A DNA stretch of 38,397 bases from Clostridiaceae bacterium. Its GTDB lineage: Bacteria; Bacillota; Clostridia; Oscillospirales; Acutalibacteraceae. Position numbers and translations under genes: made by a program. The stretch lies in NCBI GenBank assembly GCA_016292455.1, contig JAEDIL010000005.1, forward strand, positions 1 through 38,397. The letters are read 5' to 3'. Position 1 is the stretch's first letter; every line of letters begins with the position of its first letter. Of the stretch, positions 22,813-30,376 are shown one piece after another. The notes beneath the pieces were generated by a model. That model saw nothing but the letters and a program-made list of their open reading frames with translations, did not search any database and was not told the DNA's origin.

Positions 22813-24198
22813 ATGAAACTCACTTACAACGTACAAGACAAACCGAAGTTCGGTCAGATGATCGTTTTCGGTTTCCAGCAGCTGCTTGCAATTCTCGCAG
22901 CCACAATCGCGGTTCCGTCAATCGTCGGAAACGGAATGAGCCAGTCCGCAGCACTCTTCGGTGCAGGCGTCGGAACAATCGTCTATCTTCTTTTCACTAA
23001 GTTAAGAAGCCCGGTTTTCGTCGGTTCATCGTTCGCATTCATCGGCTCAATGTTCTCAGCTTTCGGCGGAGCAGTTTCCGCTCAGGCAGGTTACGCAGGA
23101 CTTATCCTCGGCGCCCTTTTTGCAGGTCTTGTTTATGTAGTAATCGCAATTGCGGTTAAGTTAGCAGGCGTCGGCTGGATAGACAAGCTCATGCCGGCAG
23201 TTGTTATCGGACCCACAGTTTCAATCATCGGTCTTTCGCTTGCACGCAACGCAGTCGGTGACCTCAGCCTCGGCAAGGTTATGGTTGAAACCGAACCCGG
23301 AGTGTTCGCTTCAAGCGCAAACCCCTATGTTGCAATTCTCTGCGGTCTTATTACTCTCTTCACGGTTATCCTCTGCTCGGTATACGGCAAGAAGATGGCA
23401 AAGCTCATCCCGTTCATCATCGGTATCTGTGCAGGTTATGTTGCAGCGGCAATCTTCACCGTAATCGGAATCAAGACCGGTAACACTTCCCTTCAGATTA
23501 TCGACTTCACAGTGTTCCAGAACATGAAGTGGTTTGCAATTCCCGACTTCACCTTCATCCAGGCTGCAAAGGGCTTTTCACAGATCAACGGACAGTACAT
23601 TGCAACAATCGCGGTTGCTTATGTTCCGGTTGCATTCGTTGTGTTTGCTGAACACATTGCCGACCACAAAAACCTCTCTTCAATCATTGACCAGGATCTT
23701 CTCAAAGAGCCGGGTCTCCACAGAACTCTCCTCGGTGACGGCGTTGGTTCAGTTGCAGGCGCACTCTTCGGCGGCTGCCCGAACACTACTTACGGCGAAT
23801 CAGTCGGCTGCGTTGCAATCACCGGTAACGCTTCGGTCGTAACCATCATCACCACCGCAATCATGGCAATCGTCATCTCCTTCTTCGGACCTTTCGTAAC
23901 CTTCCTTGCAAGTATCCCGAACTGCGTAATGGGCGGCGTTTGCATCACCCTTTACGGCTTCATCGCAGTCAGCGGACTTAAAATGATTCAGGGAGTTGAC
24001 CTTGGCGAAAACAGAAACCTCTTCGTTGTTGCGGTTATCCTCATCTGCGGAATCGGCGGACTTGTTCTCACCTTCGGAAAGGTTACTCTTACGGCTGTTG
24101 CCTGCGCGCTTATCCTCGGAATTATCACAAACCTCCTCGTTTCAAAGTCAGGCGCAAAGGAAGAAAAAGCAGAAAAAGAGACAAGCAAGGTTAAATAA
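22813..24198 (+). CDS. uraA: Uracil/xanthine permease (NCS2 family)
   Basis: This 461-residue membrane protein with about 14 hydrophobic segments belongs to the nucleobase:cation symporter-2 family. The signature segment FGGCPNTTYGESVGCVAITG (about residues 320-340) and the N-terminal FGFQQLLAILAATIAVPSIVG block are typical. Its place behind pyrR and the PyrR attenuator supports uracil as substrate rather than xanthine. CGGGAGGTTTGT precedes the ATG. The gene ends at a perfect hairpin terminator. Confidence 0.93.
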   Translation: MKLTYNVQDKPKFGQMIVFGFQQLLAILAATIAVPSIVGNGMSQSAALFGAGVGTIVYLLFTKLRSPVFVGSSFAFIGSMFSAFGGAVSAQAGYAGLILGALFAGLVYVVIAIAVKLAGVGWIDKLMPAVVIGPTVSIIGLSLARNAVGDLSLGKVMVETEPGVFASSANPYVAILCGLITLFTVILCSVYGKKMAKLIPFIIGICAGYVAAAIFTVIGIKTGNTSLQIIDFTVFQNMKWFAIPDFTFIQAAKGFSQINGQYIATIAVAYVPVAFVVFAEHIADHKNLSSIIDQDLLKEPGLHRTLLGDGVGSVAGALFGGCPNTTYGESVGCVAITGNASVVTIITTAIMAIVISFFGPFVTFLASIPNCVMGGVCITLYGFIAVSGLKMIQGVDLGENRNLFVVAVILICGIGGLVLTFGKVTLTAVACALILGIITNLLVSKSGAKEEKAEKETSKVK

Positions 24199-24219
24199 TC
24201 AACCATTGATAAAATTACG

Positions 24220-24251
24220 GGACTGCGCTGAATTTCGGCGCAGTCCTTTTT
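24220..24251 (+). terminator. Terminator of pyrR-uraA
   Basis: The perfect nine-base-pair stem GGACTGCGC/GCGCAGTCC is followed by TTTTT. Confidence 0.9.
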
Positions 24252-24295
24252 GCATGGCAGCTGAACAAAAAAGGCCGGCTTATTCACGGGCAGAT

Positions 24296-24409
24296 GAGCA
24301 GAAATATATATCATGTAAAAAAACAAAGACTATACTTCACATTATAACCGTTCCGGCTCTCAATGTGAGATATAGTCTTTTGTGTTTTTTTCTGCTCTTT
24401 GGTCTGCGC
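24296..24409. repeat. Long intergenic hairpin between convergent genes
   Basis: The inner arms at 24325-24343 and 24362-24380 (AAAGACTATA..CACATT and its complement) match at 17 of 19 positions. The outer arms GAGCAGAAA (24296-24304) and TTTCTGCTC (24389-24397) are also complementary, with A-rich and T-rich tracts between. It ends in TTTGGTCTGCGC, the exact complement of the start of the similar element at 14591. It probably terminates the leftward CofE-like gene. Confidence 0.7.
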
Positions 24410-24425
24410 CTAATGCACAGCCTGA

Positions 24426-25169
24426 TTATTTATCGTTGTCTTCGGGAAGGAGATCGTCCTCGGCGTTTTCCGCTTTGCGGACAATTGCAATCGGAGTCTG
24501 CTGTGAGCTCTGACCGAGGGGATTATCCTCAAAAACAGCCTTGCAGAAGTCAATTTCAAGCCCGCTGTCGCTGCGGCCGAGAATCTCTCTGCCGATGTCG
24601 TTGGCGTCCATAACAACAACCTTGCAGCCGGTGTGCTTTTCAAGGTCAGCAGCAACACTGTCCGGATTGAGCGGAGCAAGCTTCGCATAGTGGTTATACG
24701 GCGGCAGGGTGCAGTCGCATGGACCGTCAATTGCCCTTGCCTTTTCGCCCACAATTTTATAAAACACGCCTCTGACGCCGAAAAGCTTTGTTACGGCGGA
24801 GCAAAGGGCGGCAAAGATGATTTTAGGCGCGCCGACGTCGCGCAGGGCAAGCTCCATTGTCCACGGACTTCCGAGCCCGATTCCGTAAGGTGACTTATAA
24901 ACAAACTTGCAAAGGAACTTTGCAAGGCGCGAGGGCTTAATTTCGTCAATGTCAAACGCTCTGCCCTGGCTGATTGCAACAATTTTCTCGCTGATGAAAA
25001 TCATGTCGCCCTCTTTGATGAAGGGCATTACATATTCGTCCATGAGCTCTGTGAGAACATCGCCCTTATAGACAACCTTTGTTTTGACGGGAAAGCGACA
25101 GTATGTTCCCCATTTTGTTTCAATTTTCAATTTTTTCTCAGGATTCGGTCTGAGTGCTGTCATATCCAT
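24426..25169 (-). CDS. CofE-like (F420-0:gamma-glutamyl ligase family) protein
   Basis: This protein of about 247 residues resembles the coenzyme F420-0:L-glutamate ligase family. Recognisable blocks are FPVKTKVVYKGDVL, EGDMIFISEKIVAISQGRAF, then IDGPCDCTLPPYNHYAKLAP and the VVVMDANDIGREILG segment. True CofE adds glutamates to F420 in archaea and actinobacteria; Clostridia of this type are not known to make F420, so the substrate is probably different. The C-terminal tail is acidic. The start is unclear: ATG 25181 has AAGG directly adjoining it, so ATG 25169 is preferred. No other F420 gene is in the window. Confidence 0.78.
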   Translation of the reverse strand: MDMTALRPNPEKKLKIETKWGTYCRFPVKTKVVYKGDVLTELMDEYVMPFIKEGDMIFISEKIVAISQGRAFDIDEIKPSRLAKFLCKFVYKSPYGIGLGSPWTMELALRDVGAPKIIFAALCSAVTKLFGVRGVFYKIVGEKARAIDGPCDCTLPPYNHYAKLAPLNPDSVAADLEKHTGCKVVVMDANDIGREILGRSDSGLEIDFCKAVFEDNPLGQSSQQTPIAIVRKAENAEDDLLPEDNDK

Positions 25170-25204
25170 ATATTGCAACATCCTTTTTGAGTATTATATC
25201 GACT

Positions 25205-25233
25205 ATTCTAACTCAATAATGCTCACAAGTCAA
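25205..25233 (-). promoter_or_regulatory. Promoter of the CofE-like gene
   Basis: On the minus strand TTGACT (25228-25233) and TAGAAT (25205-25210) are 17 bp apart. The -10 context GAGTTAGAATA is nearly the same as at tarI. Confidence 0.65.
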
Positions 25234-25302
25234 CCGAAATATTCATATTGTAACGGTATACGGTTTTTATACGGTTTTTTTATAAAAAAAGACCGGCTAC
25301 GG

Positions 25303-25331
25303 TTGACAAAGCGGCAATGTTCTGCTATAAT
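25303..25331 (+). promoter_or_regulatory. Consensus promoter of rplU-prp-rpmA
   Basis: TTGACA (25303-25308) and TATAAT (25326-25331) match consensus fully with a 17-bp spacer, as expected for a ribosomal protein operon. Confidence 0.85.
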
Positions 25332-25337
25332 CACTCT

Positions 25338-25427
25338 TACCGCGTGCAAAGGGCGGCGTGTTTTGTCATGCCATGAAGCAGCTTTTGCGCCTGACGCAGC
25401 GAGTCCATAATAAAGGAATGAAAGAAA
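25338..25427 (+). ncRNA. Ribosomal protein L21 leader (probable)
   Basis: The 90-nt 5' UTR of rplU is GC-rich and can fold (for example CCGC with GCGG, and GCGCCTGACGC), while the spacing to the promoter is much longer than needed. L21 operons of Firmicutes carry a conserved structured leader thought to mediate autoregulation, and this UTR fits in position and length. I cannot verify the consensus by eye. Confidence 0.5.
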
Positions 25428-25742
25428 ATGTACGCAATTATCCAAACCGGCGGAAAGCAGTACAAGGTCTCGGTCGGAGATGAGATCTTCGTTGAAAAGC
25501 TTGACGTTCAGGCAGAAGATGAAATCACAATCAACGAAGTCGTTGCAGTTTCGGCAGACGGCGAGTCGATCAAGGTCGGCGCACCTTTCGTAGACGGAGC
25601 GAGTGTCAGCGCAAAGGTCGTTAAGAACGGCAAGGCTAAGAAGGTCGTTGTCTTTACTTACAAGCCCAAGAAGAACGCAAAGCGCAAAATGGGTCACAGA
25701 CAGCCCTACACCAAGCTTCAGATCACCGCTATCAACGCCTGA
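25428..25742 (+). CDS. rplU: Ribosomal protein L21
   Basis: L21 is a 104-residue 50S protein that binds 23S rRNA. The family start MYAIIQTGGKQYKVSVGD, the GAPFVDGASVSAKVV block and the C-terminal basic signature KMGHRQPYTKLQITAI are standard. AAGGAATGAAAGAAA precedes the ATG. It is the first gene of rplU-prp-rpmA. Confidence 0.98.
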   Translation: MYAIIQTGGKQYKVSVGDEIFVEKLDVQAEDEITINEVVAVSADGESIKVGAPFVDGASVSAKVVKNGKAKKVVVFTYKPKKNAKRKMGHRQPYTKLQITAINA

Positions 25743-25744
25743 AA

Positions 25745-26068
25745 ATGATCCTCGCAAAATTCTTTTCGCTTGAAAACAAAATTGTCGGCTTTGAGATAAG
25801 CGGTCATAGCGGCTACGCCGAACAAGGCAGCGACATAATCTGCGCAAGCGTTTCCTCGTGTGCGTATATGGTTGCAAACACTGTGACGGAAATTTACCGC
25901 GTTGAAGCCGAAGTTGAAGTTGACGAGGGCTTTCTGAGCCTTTCGGTGCCGGCTTCACAGGCTGAAAGACTGGAATCGCTTTTTAAAGGGTTCAGGCTTC
26001 ATCTCAATGCATTGGCGGAAGATTACAGAGGATATTTGAAGGTCAAAAACGTTTCAATCAACAAATAA
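25745..26068 (+). CDS. prp: Ribosomal-processing cysteine protease Prp
   Basis: Prp removes the N-terminal extension of L27 in Firmicutes and relatives, a step needed for ribosome function. The 107-residue protein has the catalytic histidine in SGHSGYAEQGSDIIC and the catalytic cysteine in CASVSSCAY, in the spacing typical of the family (previously YsxB/DUF464). The ATG is two bases after the rplU stop, so it is translationally coupled. The matching substrate site is in the next gene, rpmA. Confidence 0.95.
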   Translation: MILAKFFSLENKIVGFEISGHSGYAEQGSDIICASVSSCAYMVANTVTEIYRVEAEVEVDEGFLSLSVPASQAERLESLFKGFRLHLNALAEDYRGYLKVKNVSINK

Positions 26069-26086
26069 TACGGAGGTGCAAGCAAA

Positions 26087-26371
26087 ATGCTTAAAATCAA
26101 CATTCAGTTGTTCGCTCATAAAAAGGGAATGGGCTCGACCCGTAACGGCCGTGATTCAGAATCCAAGAGACTCGGCGTAAAGCGTGCGGACGGTCAGTTT
26201 GTTCTTGCAGGCAACGTTCTTGTCAGACAGCGCGGAACCCACATTCATCCGGGTAACGGCGTTGGCAAGGGTTCAGACGATACTCTTTTCGCTCTCGTTG
26301 ACGGAAAAGTCAAGTTCGAGCGCTTCGGAAAGAGCCGCAAGAAAGTCAGCGTTTATGCTGTTGAGCAGTAA
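26087..26371 (+). CDS. rpmA: Ribosomal protein L27 with Prp-cleaved extension
   Basis: This 94-residue 50S protein reaches the peptidyl-transferase centre with its N terminus. The extension MLKINIQLF before AHKKGMGSTRNGRDS is the Firmicute type that Prp removes; the site is expected after F9. The GRDSESKRLGVK and VRQRGTHIHPG blocks are invariant. CGGAGGTGCAAGC precedes the ATG. It ends the operon at a perfect hairpin terminator. Confidence 0.98.
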   Translation: MLKINIQLFAHKKGMGSTRNGRDSESKRLGVKRADGQFVLAGNVLVRQRGTHIHPGNGVGKGSDDTLFALVDGKVKFERFGKSRKKVSVYAVEQ

Positions 26372-26388
26372 TTAAAAGCTAATAACGG

Positions 26389-26422
26389 ACAGCAGCGCCC
26401 GGAGGGACGCTGCTGTTTTTTT
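26389..26422 (+). terminator. Terminator of rplU-prp-rpmA
   Basis: A perfect nine-base-pair stem ACAGCAGCG/CGCTGCTGT is followed by TTTTTT. Confidence 0.9.
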
Positions 26423-26454
26423 GTTGTGACGATGCACTGGCGGTAGAGATAAAG

Positions 26455-26615
26455 AAGGGCTGTCACATTTAGATGCAGAAACCGTTTTCTTCACCCCGAA
26501 GCTGTATATAGATACTGCGAGTGGGTGAAAAAACGGTTAAAAAAGAAAAATGCAACCGTACAATTTTGCATTTCAGCATTTTTCTTTTTGTCCTGCGCTA
26601 AATGCGACGCCCCTT
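26455..26615 (-). repeat. MITE-like ~160-bp repeat, copy C (complete, reversed)
   Basis: This complete copy is in the opposite orientation to copies A and B. The terminal repeats have decayed: AAGGGCTGTCACATTTAG at one end and CTAAATGCGACGCCCCTT at the other, each with a lost base. Both internal hairpins are intact. On the minus strand it starts 20 bp after the stop of the secreted-protein gene at 26636 and ends in CTTCTTTATCT. Confidence 0.88.
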
Positions 26616-26635
26616 TATTCTATGTTTTGTTGTGA

Positions 26636-27082
26636 TTACGCAGCCTGAGCAACGGTGAACGGAGAAGTGAGTGTACCTTCCGTAACTGAGCTGTAACCGT
26701 CGGTCTTGTAGCTCACGGTGATGCGATAGTTACCTGCGGTGAGAGGATACTCAACGGTAACATTGGCAATGGTTACAAGGAATGTTACGTTAAGGTTGAT
26801 TTTTTCAGTCGGATAAACCCTGGTTTCAAAAGCAGACTTGCCGGCAGCGTCAAAAGCAGCCTGTTCAAAATTGAGGGGAACCCATTCACCAAGAACTTCT
26901 TTTTCAACGGACTCAACCTTGACATCGGGACTGATTGCTTTTCCGGTTTTGTTTTCAAAAACAAAAACAGCAGAGGTATCTCCGGCGGTCAGTTCCTTGG
27001 CAACGGTTACGTTGGCCTTGGTCATGTCTCCGGCAGTGAAGAACGAGAAGATGAACAGAATAATAGCAATAATCTTTTGCAT
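26636..27082 (-). CDS. Small secreted beta-sandwich protein of unknown function
   Basis: I do not recognise a named family for this 148-residue protein. It has an N-terminal signal peptide (MQKIIAIILFIFSFFTAGD) and a single predicted all-beta domain with alternating hydrophobic strands (VFVFENKTGKAISPDV, NVTFLVTIANVTVEYPL, GNYRITVSYKTDGY), reminiscent of immunoglobulin-like domains of exported Gram-positive proteins. It has no Cys and no cell-wall anchor motif. I start at ATG 27082 because GGAGG is 7 bases upstream. It has its own promoter; MITE-like copy C follows it. Confidence 0.72.
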   Translation of the reverse strand: MQKIIAIILFIFSFFTAGDMTKANVTVAKELTAGDTSAVFVFENKTGKAISPDVKVESVEKEVLGEWVPLNFEQAAFDAAGKSAFETRVYPTEKINLNVTFLVTIANVTVEYPLTAGNYRITVSYKTDGYSSVTEGTLTSPFTVAQAA

Positions 27083-27128
27083 AAAAAATCCTCCGAATTT
27101 GTATTCCACCGGTAAAGTGGTTAACTAT

Positions 27129-27157
27129 ATATTAACAAATTATTCACGATTTGTCAA
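27129..27157 (-). promoter_or_regulatory. Promoter of the secreted-protein gene
   Basis: On the minus strand TTGACA (27152-27157) and TAATAT (27129-27134) are 17 bp apart. Confidence 0.6.
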
Positions 27158-27222
27158 CAATTTATCGGAAAAATTTTGAACGCTGTCAATGCTGAATGTT
27201 TTCAGCTGATAATCTGCTGAGG

Positions 27223-28551
27223 TCAGACAATAACTGCGCACGAGTCAATGCCGTAATAGCGGAAGCTTTCAAGCACGGCTTCGTCAATTCTTTCACCGCA
27301 GACAACGAGCGGTATTGCCGGCGGACAGCTTATTGCCGCCTGAGCGCAGATTCTTCCGAGACACTTTTCAGCCGGAAGAACTTCGCTGCTTTTGAAAATG
27401 GCTTCTCTCGGCGTGAGAACCGCTTCGGGTTGCAAAACGCGCGGAGCGGTCGAAACGACCGGCGGTCTTTTTTCAACATCGCAGAGCGAAGAACACAGCC
27501 GTTCAAGCTCTGCTTCGCTTAAATATGGAGAAAGCATCAGCACAAGAAAATCCGGGTCGGAGAATTCAGGGAAAATTCCGTTTTTTTCTATCGCTTGCGC
27601 AAGCTCGTTGCCGCTGTAACCAAGTCTTTTTGCCGAAACGGTCAGTTTCAGCGCTTCGCTGCCGAAAAGCTCATAGCCATGGGCGGCAAGCTCTTTTTTG
27701 ATTGCGTCTGAGCGCGGAACAAAGGCAGAAAGCTTTTCGCCGAATTCTTCAAGCAGTCGGTTTGCGTTGTCAAGTGATTGCAGAATCAGGTATGACGGAC
27801 TGCTTGAACCGAAAAGCGAGAGAGAGGAACGGGCTCTTTCAAAAAAAAGACGGGGCGCGGTCTTTCCGATGTGCAGATATGCGCCACCGGTAAGAACGGG
27901 AAGCGTTTTGTGAGCGGAATCACAGCAGATGTCGGCGCCAAGGTCGGTGGGGTGGAGCGACTGCGGCAGAAAGCGCAGATATGCTCCGTGTGCATTGTCA
28001 ACAGCGAGCAGTACACTGTTTTTTTTGCATACAGTTGAAATTTTCCCGATGTCCTGAATGTTTCCGAGATAATCCGGACTTGTGAGATATACGGCGGTCA
28101 CCTTGCTTTTTCTGAGGGCATCATTCACTGTCCCGGGATTCACAAGGCAGGTGTGATACGGCGCGGTGCTTTCCGGATAGAGCCAGAGCACCTCAATTCC
28201 GAGCAGTGCGGCGGCGTTGAGGAACGCTTTGTGGGCGTTCCTGGCGGCGAGAATCCGTGGCGTTTCGCCTTTTGTGCGGGCGTAAAGCGCAATCAGGTGA
28301 AGCATTGCCTGAATACAGAGGGTTGAGCCGGAGGCGGAATAAAATGTTGCCGAACCGAAGAGTCGGCTTGCGTTTTCTTCACTTTCGGCAATGATTCCGT
28401 TCGCGCAAAAAAGCTCGTCAGCGCCGCTGATTTCGGTTATATCAAGGCTCTCAAAGCCTAAAAACGGCTTTCCCTTGTGACCCGGCATATGGAGTCTCAG
28501 AGGATTTTCTTTTGAGTATTTTTTTACAAAGTCACAGATCGGCGTATTCAT
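27223..28551 (-). CDS. Orn/Lys/Arg decarboxylase-like PLP enzyme
   Basis: This 442-residue fold-type I PLP enzyme is a short-form member of the ornithine/lysine/arginine decarboxylase family, like Bacillus YaaO and SpeA. The start RLHMPGHKGKP, FYSASGSTLCIQAML, the aspartate in AVDNAHGAYL that contacts the pyridine nitrogen, and the PLP-lysine motif DSAHKTLPVLTGGAYLH are clear. It lacks the N-terminal wing domain of inducible enterobacterial enzymes. The substrate, probably an amino acid for polyamine synthesis, cannot be told. Its ATG overlaps the SCIFF maturase stop by 4 bp, so it is translationally coupled to the SCIFF cassette. Confidence 0.85.
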   Translation of the reverse strand: MNTPICDFVKKYSKENPLRLHMPGHKGKPFLGFESLDITEISGADELFCANGIIAESEENASRLFGSATFYSASGSTLCIQAMLHLIALYARTKGETPRILAARNAHKAFLNAAALLGIEVLWLYPESTAPYHTCLVNPGTVNDALRKSKVTAVYLTSPDYLGNIQDIGKISTVCKKNSVLLAVDNAHGAYLRFLPQSLHPTDLGADICCDSAHKTLPVLTGGAYLHIGKTAPRLFFERARSSLSLFGSSSPSYLILQSLDNANRLLEEFGEKLSAFVPRSDAIKKELAAHGYELFGSEALKLTVSAKRLGYSGNELAQAIEKNGIFPEFSDPDFLVLMLSPYLSEAELERLCSSLCDVEKRPPVVSTAPRVLQPEAVLTPREAIFKSSEVLPAEKCLGRICAQAAISCPPAIPLVVCGERIDEAVLESFRYYGIDSCAVIV

Positions 28552-29933
28552 TCTTCATCACCGAATTCGCGCGAGACGGCAACTGCAACGGCACATTCAA
28601 TGCGCTTTTTGAAAAGCTCACAGCCGTATTTGTAGATGCCCCTGACTGAGCCGGTGGAATGGTAAGCATTCGCGGCGCAGCCGCCTGAGCAGTAAAGCTT
28701 TGCCCAGCAGGAGCGGCAGTCCTCCCTTGCATAGACGTTGCAGGAAGCAAATTCGTTTTGTATCGCGCTGTTTTGAACGCCGTTCCATATATCACCGAGT
28801 CTGAATTTTTCTTCGCCCACAAACTGATGGCAGGGATAAAGGTCTCCCCATGGGGTGACAGCCATATACTCAGTTCCCGAGCCGCAGCCGGAAATACGCT
28901 TATAGATGCAGGGACCGCCTTTCAGGTCGAGCATATAATGATAAAACGTGAACGGTTTGCCTTGCTTATCACGTTGGAGCATTAGCTTTGCAAGGTCCTC
29001 ATACTGCTTCATGACAACCGGCTTGTCCTCCTCTGTCAGTGCGGCAGGGTCGTCGGCGGCGGCAACAACGGGCTCCATTGAAAGCTCGGAAAAGCCCAGG
29101 TCGAGCATCGTCTTTATATCTTCAAGAAAATCAGGATTTGCATGGGTAAACGTTCCGCGCATATAATAATTCTTTCCCTCGCGCGCTTTAACGAACTTCT
29201 GAAATTTCGGAACAATTTTTTCCCAACTCCCGTTCCCTGCGTAATCAACGCGGTAACGGTCATGAACTTCCTTTCTGCCGTCAAGTGAGAGAACAACATT
29301 GCTCATTTCGCGGTTGGCGAATTCAATAACATCATCGTCAACAAGAACACCGTTGGTTGTGAGAGTGAAGCGGAAGTTTTTGCCTTTTTCCTTTTCGATG
29401 CTTCTTGCGTATTCAACAAGCTTTTTCACAACGTCAAAGTTCATCAGCGGTTCACCGCCGAAAAAGTCAACTTCAAGGTTGCGGCGTTCACCTGAGTTTT
29501 CAACAAGAAAGTCGAGCGCTCTTTTGCCGATCTCAAAGCTCATGAGGGCGCGTTCGCCGTGATATTTTCCCTGCGAGGCAAAGCAATAGGAGCAGTTGAG
29601 GTTGCAGGTGTGCGCAATATGCAGGCAGAGAGCTTTGACAACGCCCGAAGTGCGCGCTTTCAGTTCACCTGCCATCGGTTCAAAGCTGTCTTTTGAAAAA
29701 AGCTTTCCGGATTTTTTCAGTTCAAGCACCTGCTCATAGCATTCGTCAATATCTTCTTTTGTGACGTCAGCAGAATTTTTATACTTTTCCTCAATTTTTT
29801 CAAGAACAGCGCCACGGTCGTTTCCTTCAAAAGAAGCAATAATGTCATAGGCAACATCGTCAACAACGTGAACCGAGCCGGAGCATACATCAAGAACAAT
29901 GTTATAGCCAAGCAGTTTATATTGGTGAATCAT
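28548..29933 (-). CDS. scfB: SCIFF thioether-forming radical SAM maturase
   Basis: This 461-residue radical SAM/SPASM protein matches maturases of the SCIFF peptide, which make Cys-sulfur to alpha-carbon thioether bonds. The radical SAM cluster motif is CNLNCSYC (CX3CX2C, about residues 110-117), followed by FFGGEPLMNFDVV. The SPASM region supplies further cluster cysteines (CGSGTEYMAVTPWGDLYPC, then CNVYAREDCRSCWAKLYC and SGGC). The N terminus is a peptide-recognition-like domain with NIVLDVCSGSVHVVD. The ATG has only a distant AAAGG. The SCIFF precursor gene is upstream, separated by MITE-like copy D. I use scfB as a working label based on the precursor scfA. Confidence 0.93.
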   Translation of the reverse strand: MIHQYKLLGYNIVLDVCSGSVHVVDDVAYDIIASFEGNDRGAVLEKIEEKYKNSADVTKEDIDECYEQVLELKKSGKLFSKDSFEPMAGELKARTSGVVKALCLHIAHTCNLNCSYCFASQGKYHGERALMSFEIGKRALDFLVENSGERRNLEVDFFGGEPLMNFDVVKKLVEYARSIEKEKGKNFRFTLTTNGVLVDDDVIEFANREMSNVVLSLDGRKEVHDRYRVDYAGNGSWEKIVPKFQKFVKAREGKNYYMRGTFTHANPDFLEDIKTMLDLGFSELSMEPVVAAADDPAALTEEDKPVVMKQYEDLAKLMLQRDKQGKPFTFYHYMLDLKGGPCIYKRISGCGSGTEYMAVTPWGDLYPCHQFVGEEKFRLGDIWNGVQNSAIQNEFASCNVYAREDCRSCWAKLYCSGGCAANAYHSTGSVRGIYKYGCELFKKRIECAVAVAVSREFGDEE

Positions 29934-29966
29934 CTGTTTTCACAATGCCTTTCTCAAAAAAATAAA

Positions 29967-30125
29967 AAGGGGCTGACGCATTTAGATGCAGAAACCGTTT
30001 TATTCACCCCGAAGCTGTATATTGATACCGCGAGTGGGTGAAAAACAGTTAAAAAGAAAAATGCAACCGTTTGGTTTTATTTCAGCATTTTTCTTTTTGT
30101 TCTGTGCTAAATGCGACAGCCCCTT
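29967..30125 (-). repeat. MITE-like ~160-bp repeat, copy D (complete, reversed), between SCIFF genes
   Basis: This complete copy in reverse orientation has ends AAGGGGCTGACGCATTTAG and CTAAATGCGACAGCCCCTT, one mismatch between arms. It begins, on the minus strand, 8 bp after the stop of the SCIFF peptide gene and ends 33 bp before the maturase start. On that strand it finishes in CAGCCCCTTTTTATTTTTTT, which makes a plausible intrinsic terminator or attenuator between peptide and maturase. Confidence 0.88.
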
Positions 30126-30133
30126 GGCAGTAA

Positions 30134-30283
30134 TTATTTGCTTTCCTTGTTCTCGCAAGCCTGGTTAGCAATACCGCAGCTGGTTTTGCAGGCTGACTGG
30201 CAGGAAGTCTGGCATTCGCCGCAGCCGCCGTTCTTGGCGCTTTCGCAAAGATTGCGTGTTTCAACAGTTTTAATGTGTTTCAT
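30134..30283 (-). CDS. scfA: SCIFF peptide precursor (ranthipeptide)
   Basis: This 49-residue peptide is the substrate of the adjacent radical SAM maturase. It begins MKHIKTVETRNLC and carries the SCIFF core CGECQTSCQSACKTSC, then GIANQAC. Cysteines are at 13, 21, 24, 28, 32, 36 and 43; the six from C21 on follow the usual six-cysteines-in-forty-five layout and C13 is extra. GGAGGTAAG lies 6 bases upstream of the ATG, and the promoter TTGACA-17-TATAAT is perfect. SCIFF peptides are nearly universal in Clostridia, but their role is not settled. No export or protease gene is adjacent. Confidence 0.95.
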   Translation of the reverse strand: MKHIKTVETRNLCESAKNGGCGECQTSCQSACKTSCGIANQACENKESK

Positions 30284-30316
30284 TTATTCTTACCTCCAAG
30301 TAAATTATCCGGTGGT

Positions 30317-30345
30317 ATTATAGCACAGCAAAAAACCTGTGTCAA
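30317..30345 (-). promoter_or_regulatory. Consensus promoter of the SCIFF operon
   Basis: On the minus strand TTGACA (30340-30345) and TATAAT (30317-30322) match consensus fully with a 17-bp spacer. Confidence 0.85.
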
Positions 30346-30376
30346 CAGTTGAGCTGTCCTTTTAACCGGCGGTTAT

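Noticed and set aside
24329..24385. Small RNA gene in the uraA/CofE-like intergenic region
   Set aside because: The hairpin has T tracts on both sides and no promoter was found; a bidirectional terminator explains it better.
25230..25958. 242-codon open frame antisense to rplU and prp
   Set aside because: It covers the promoter, leader and two certain genes on the other strand and has no family resemblance.
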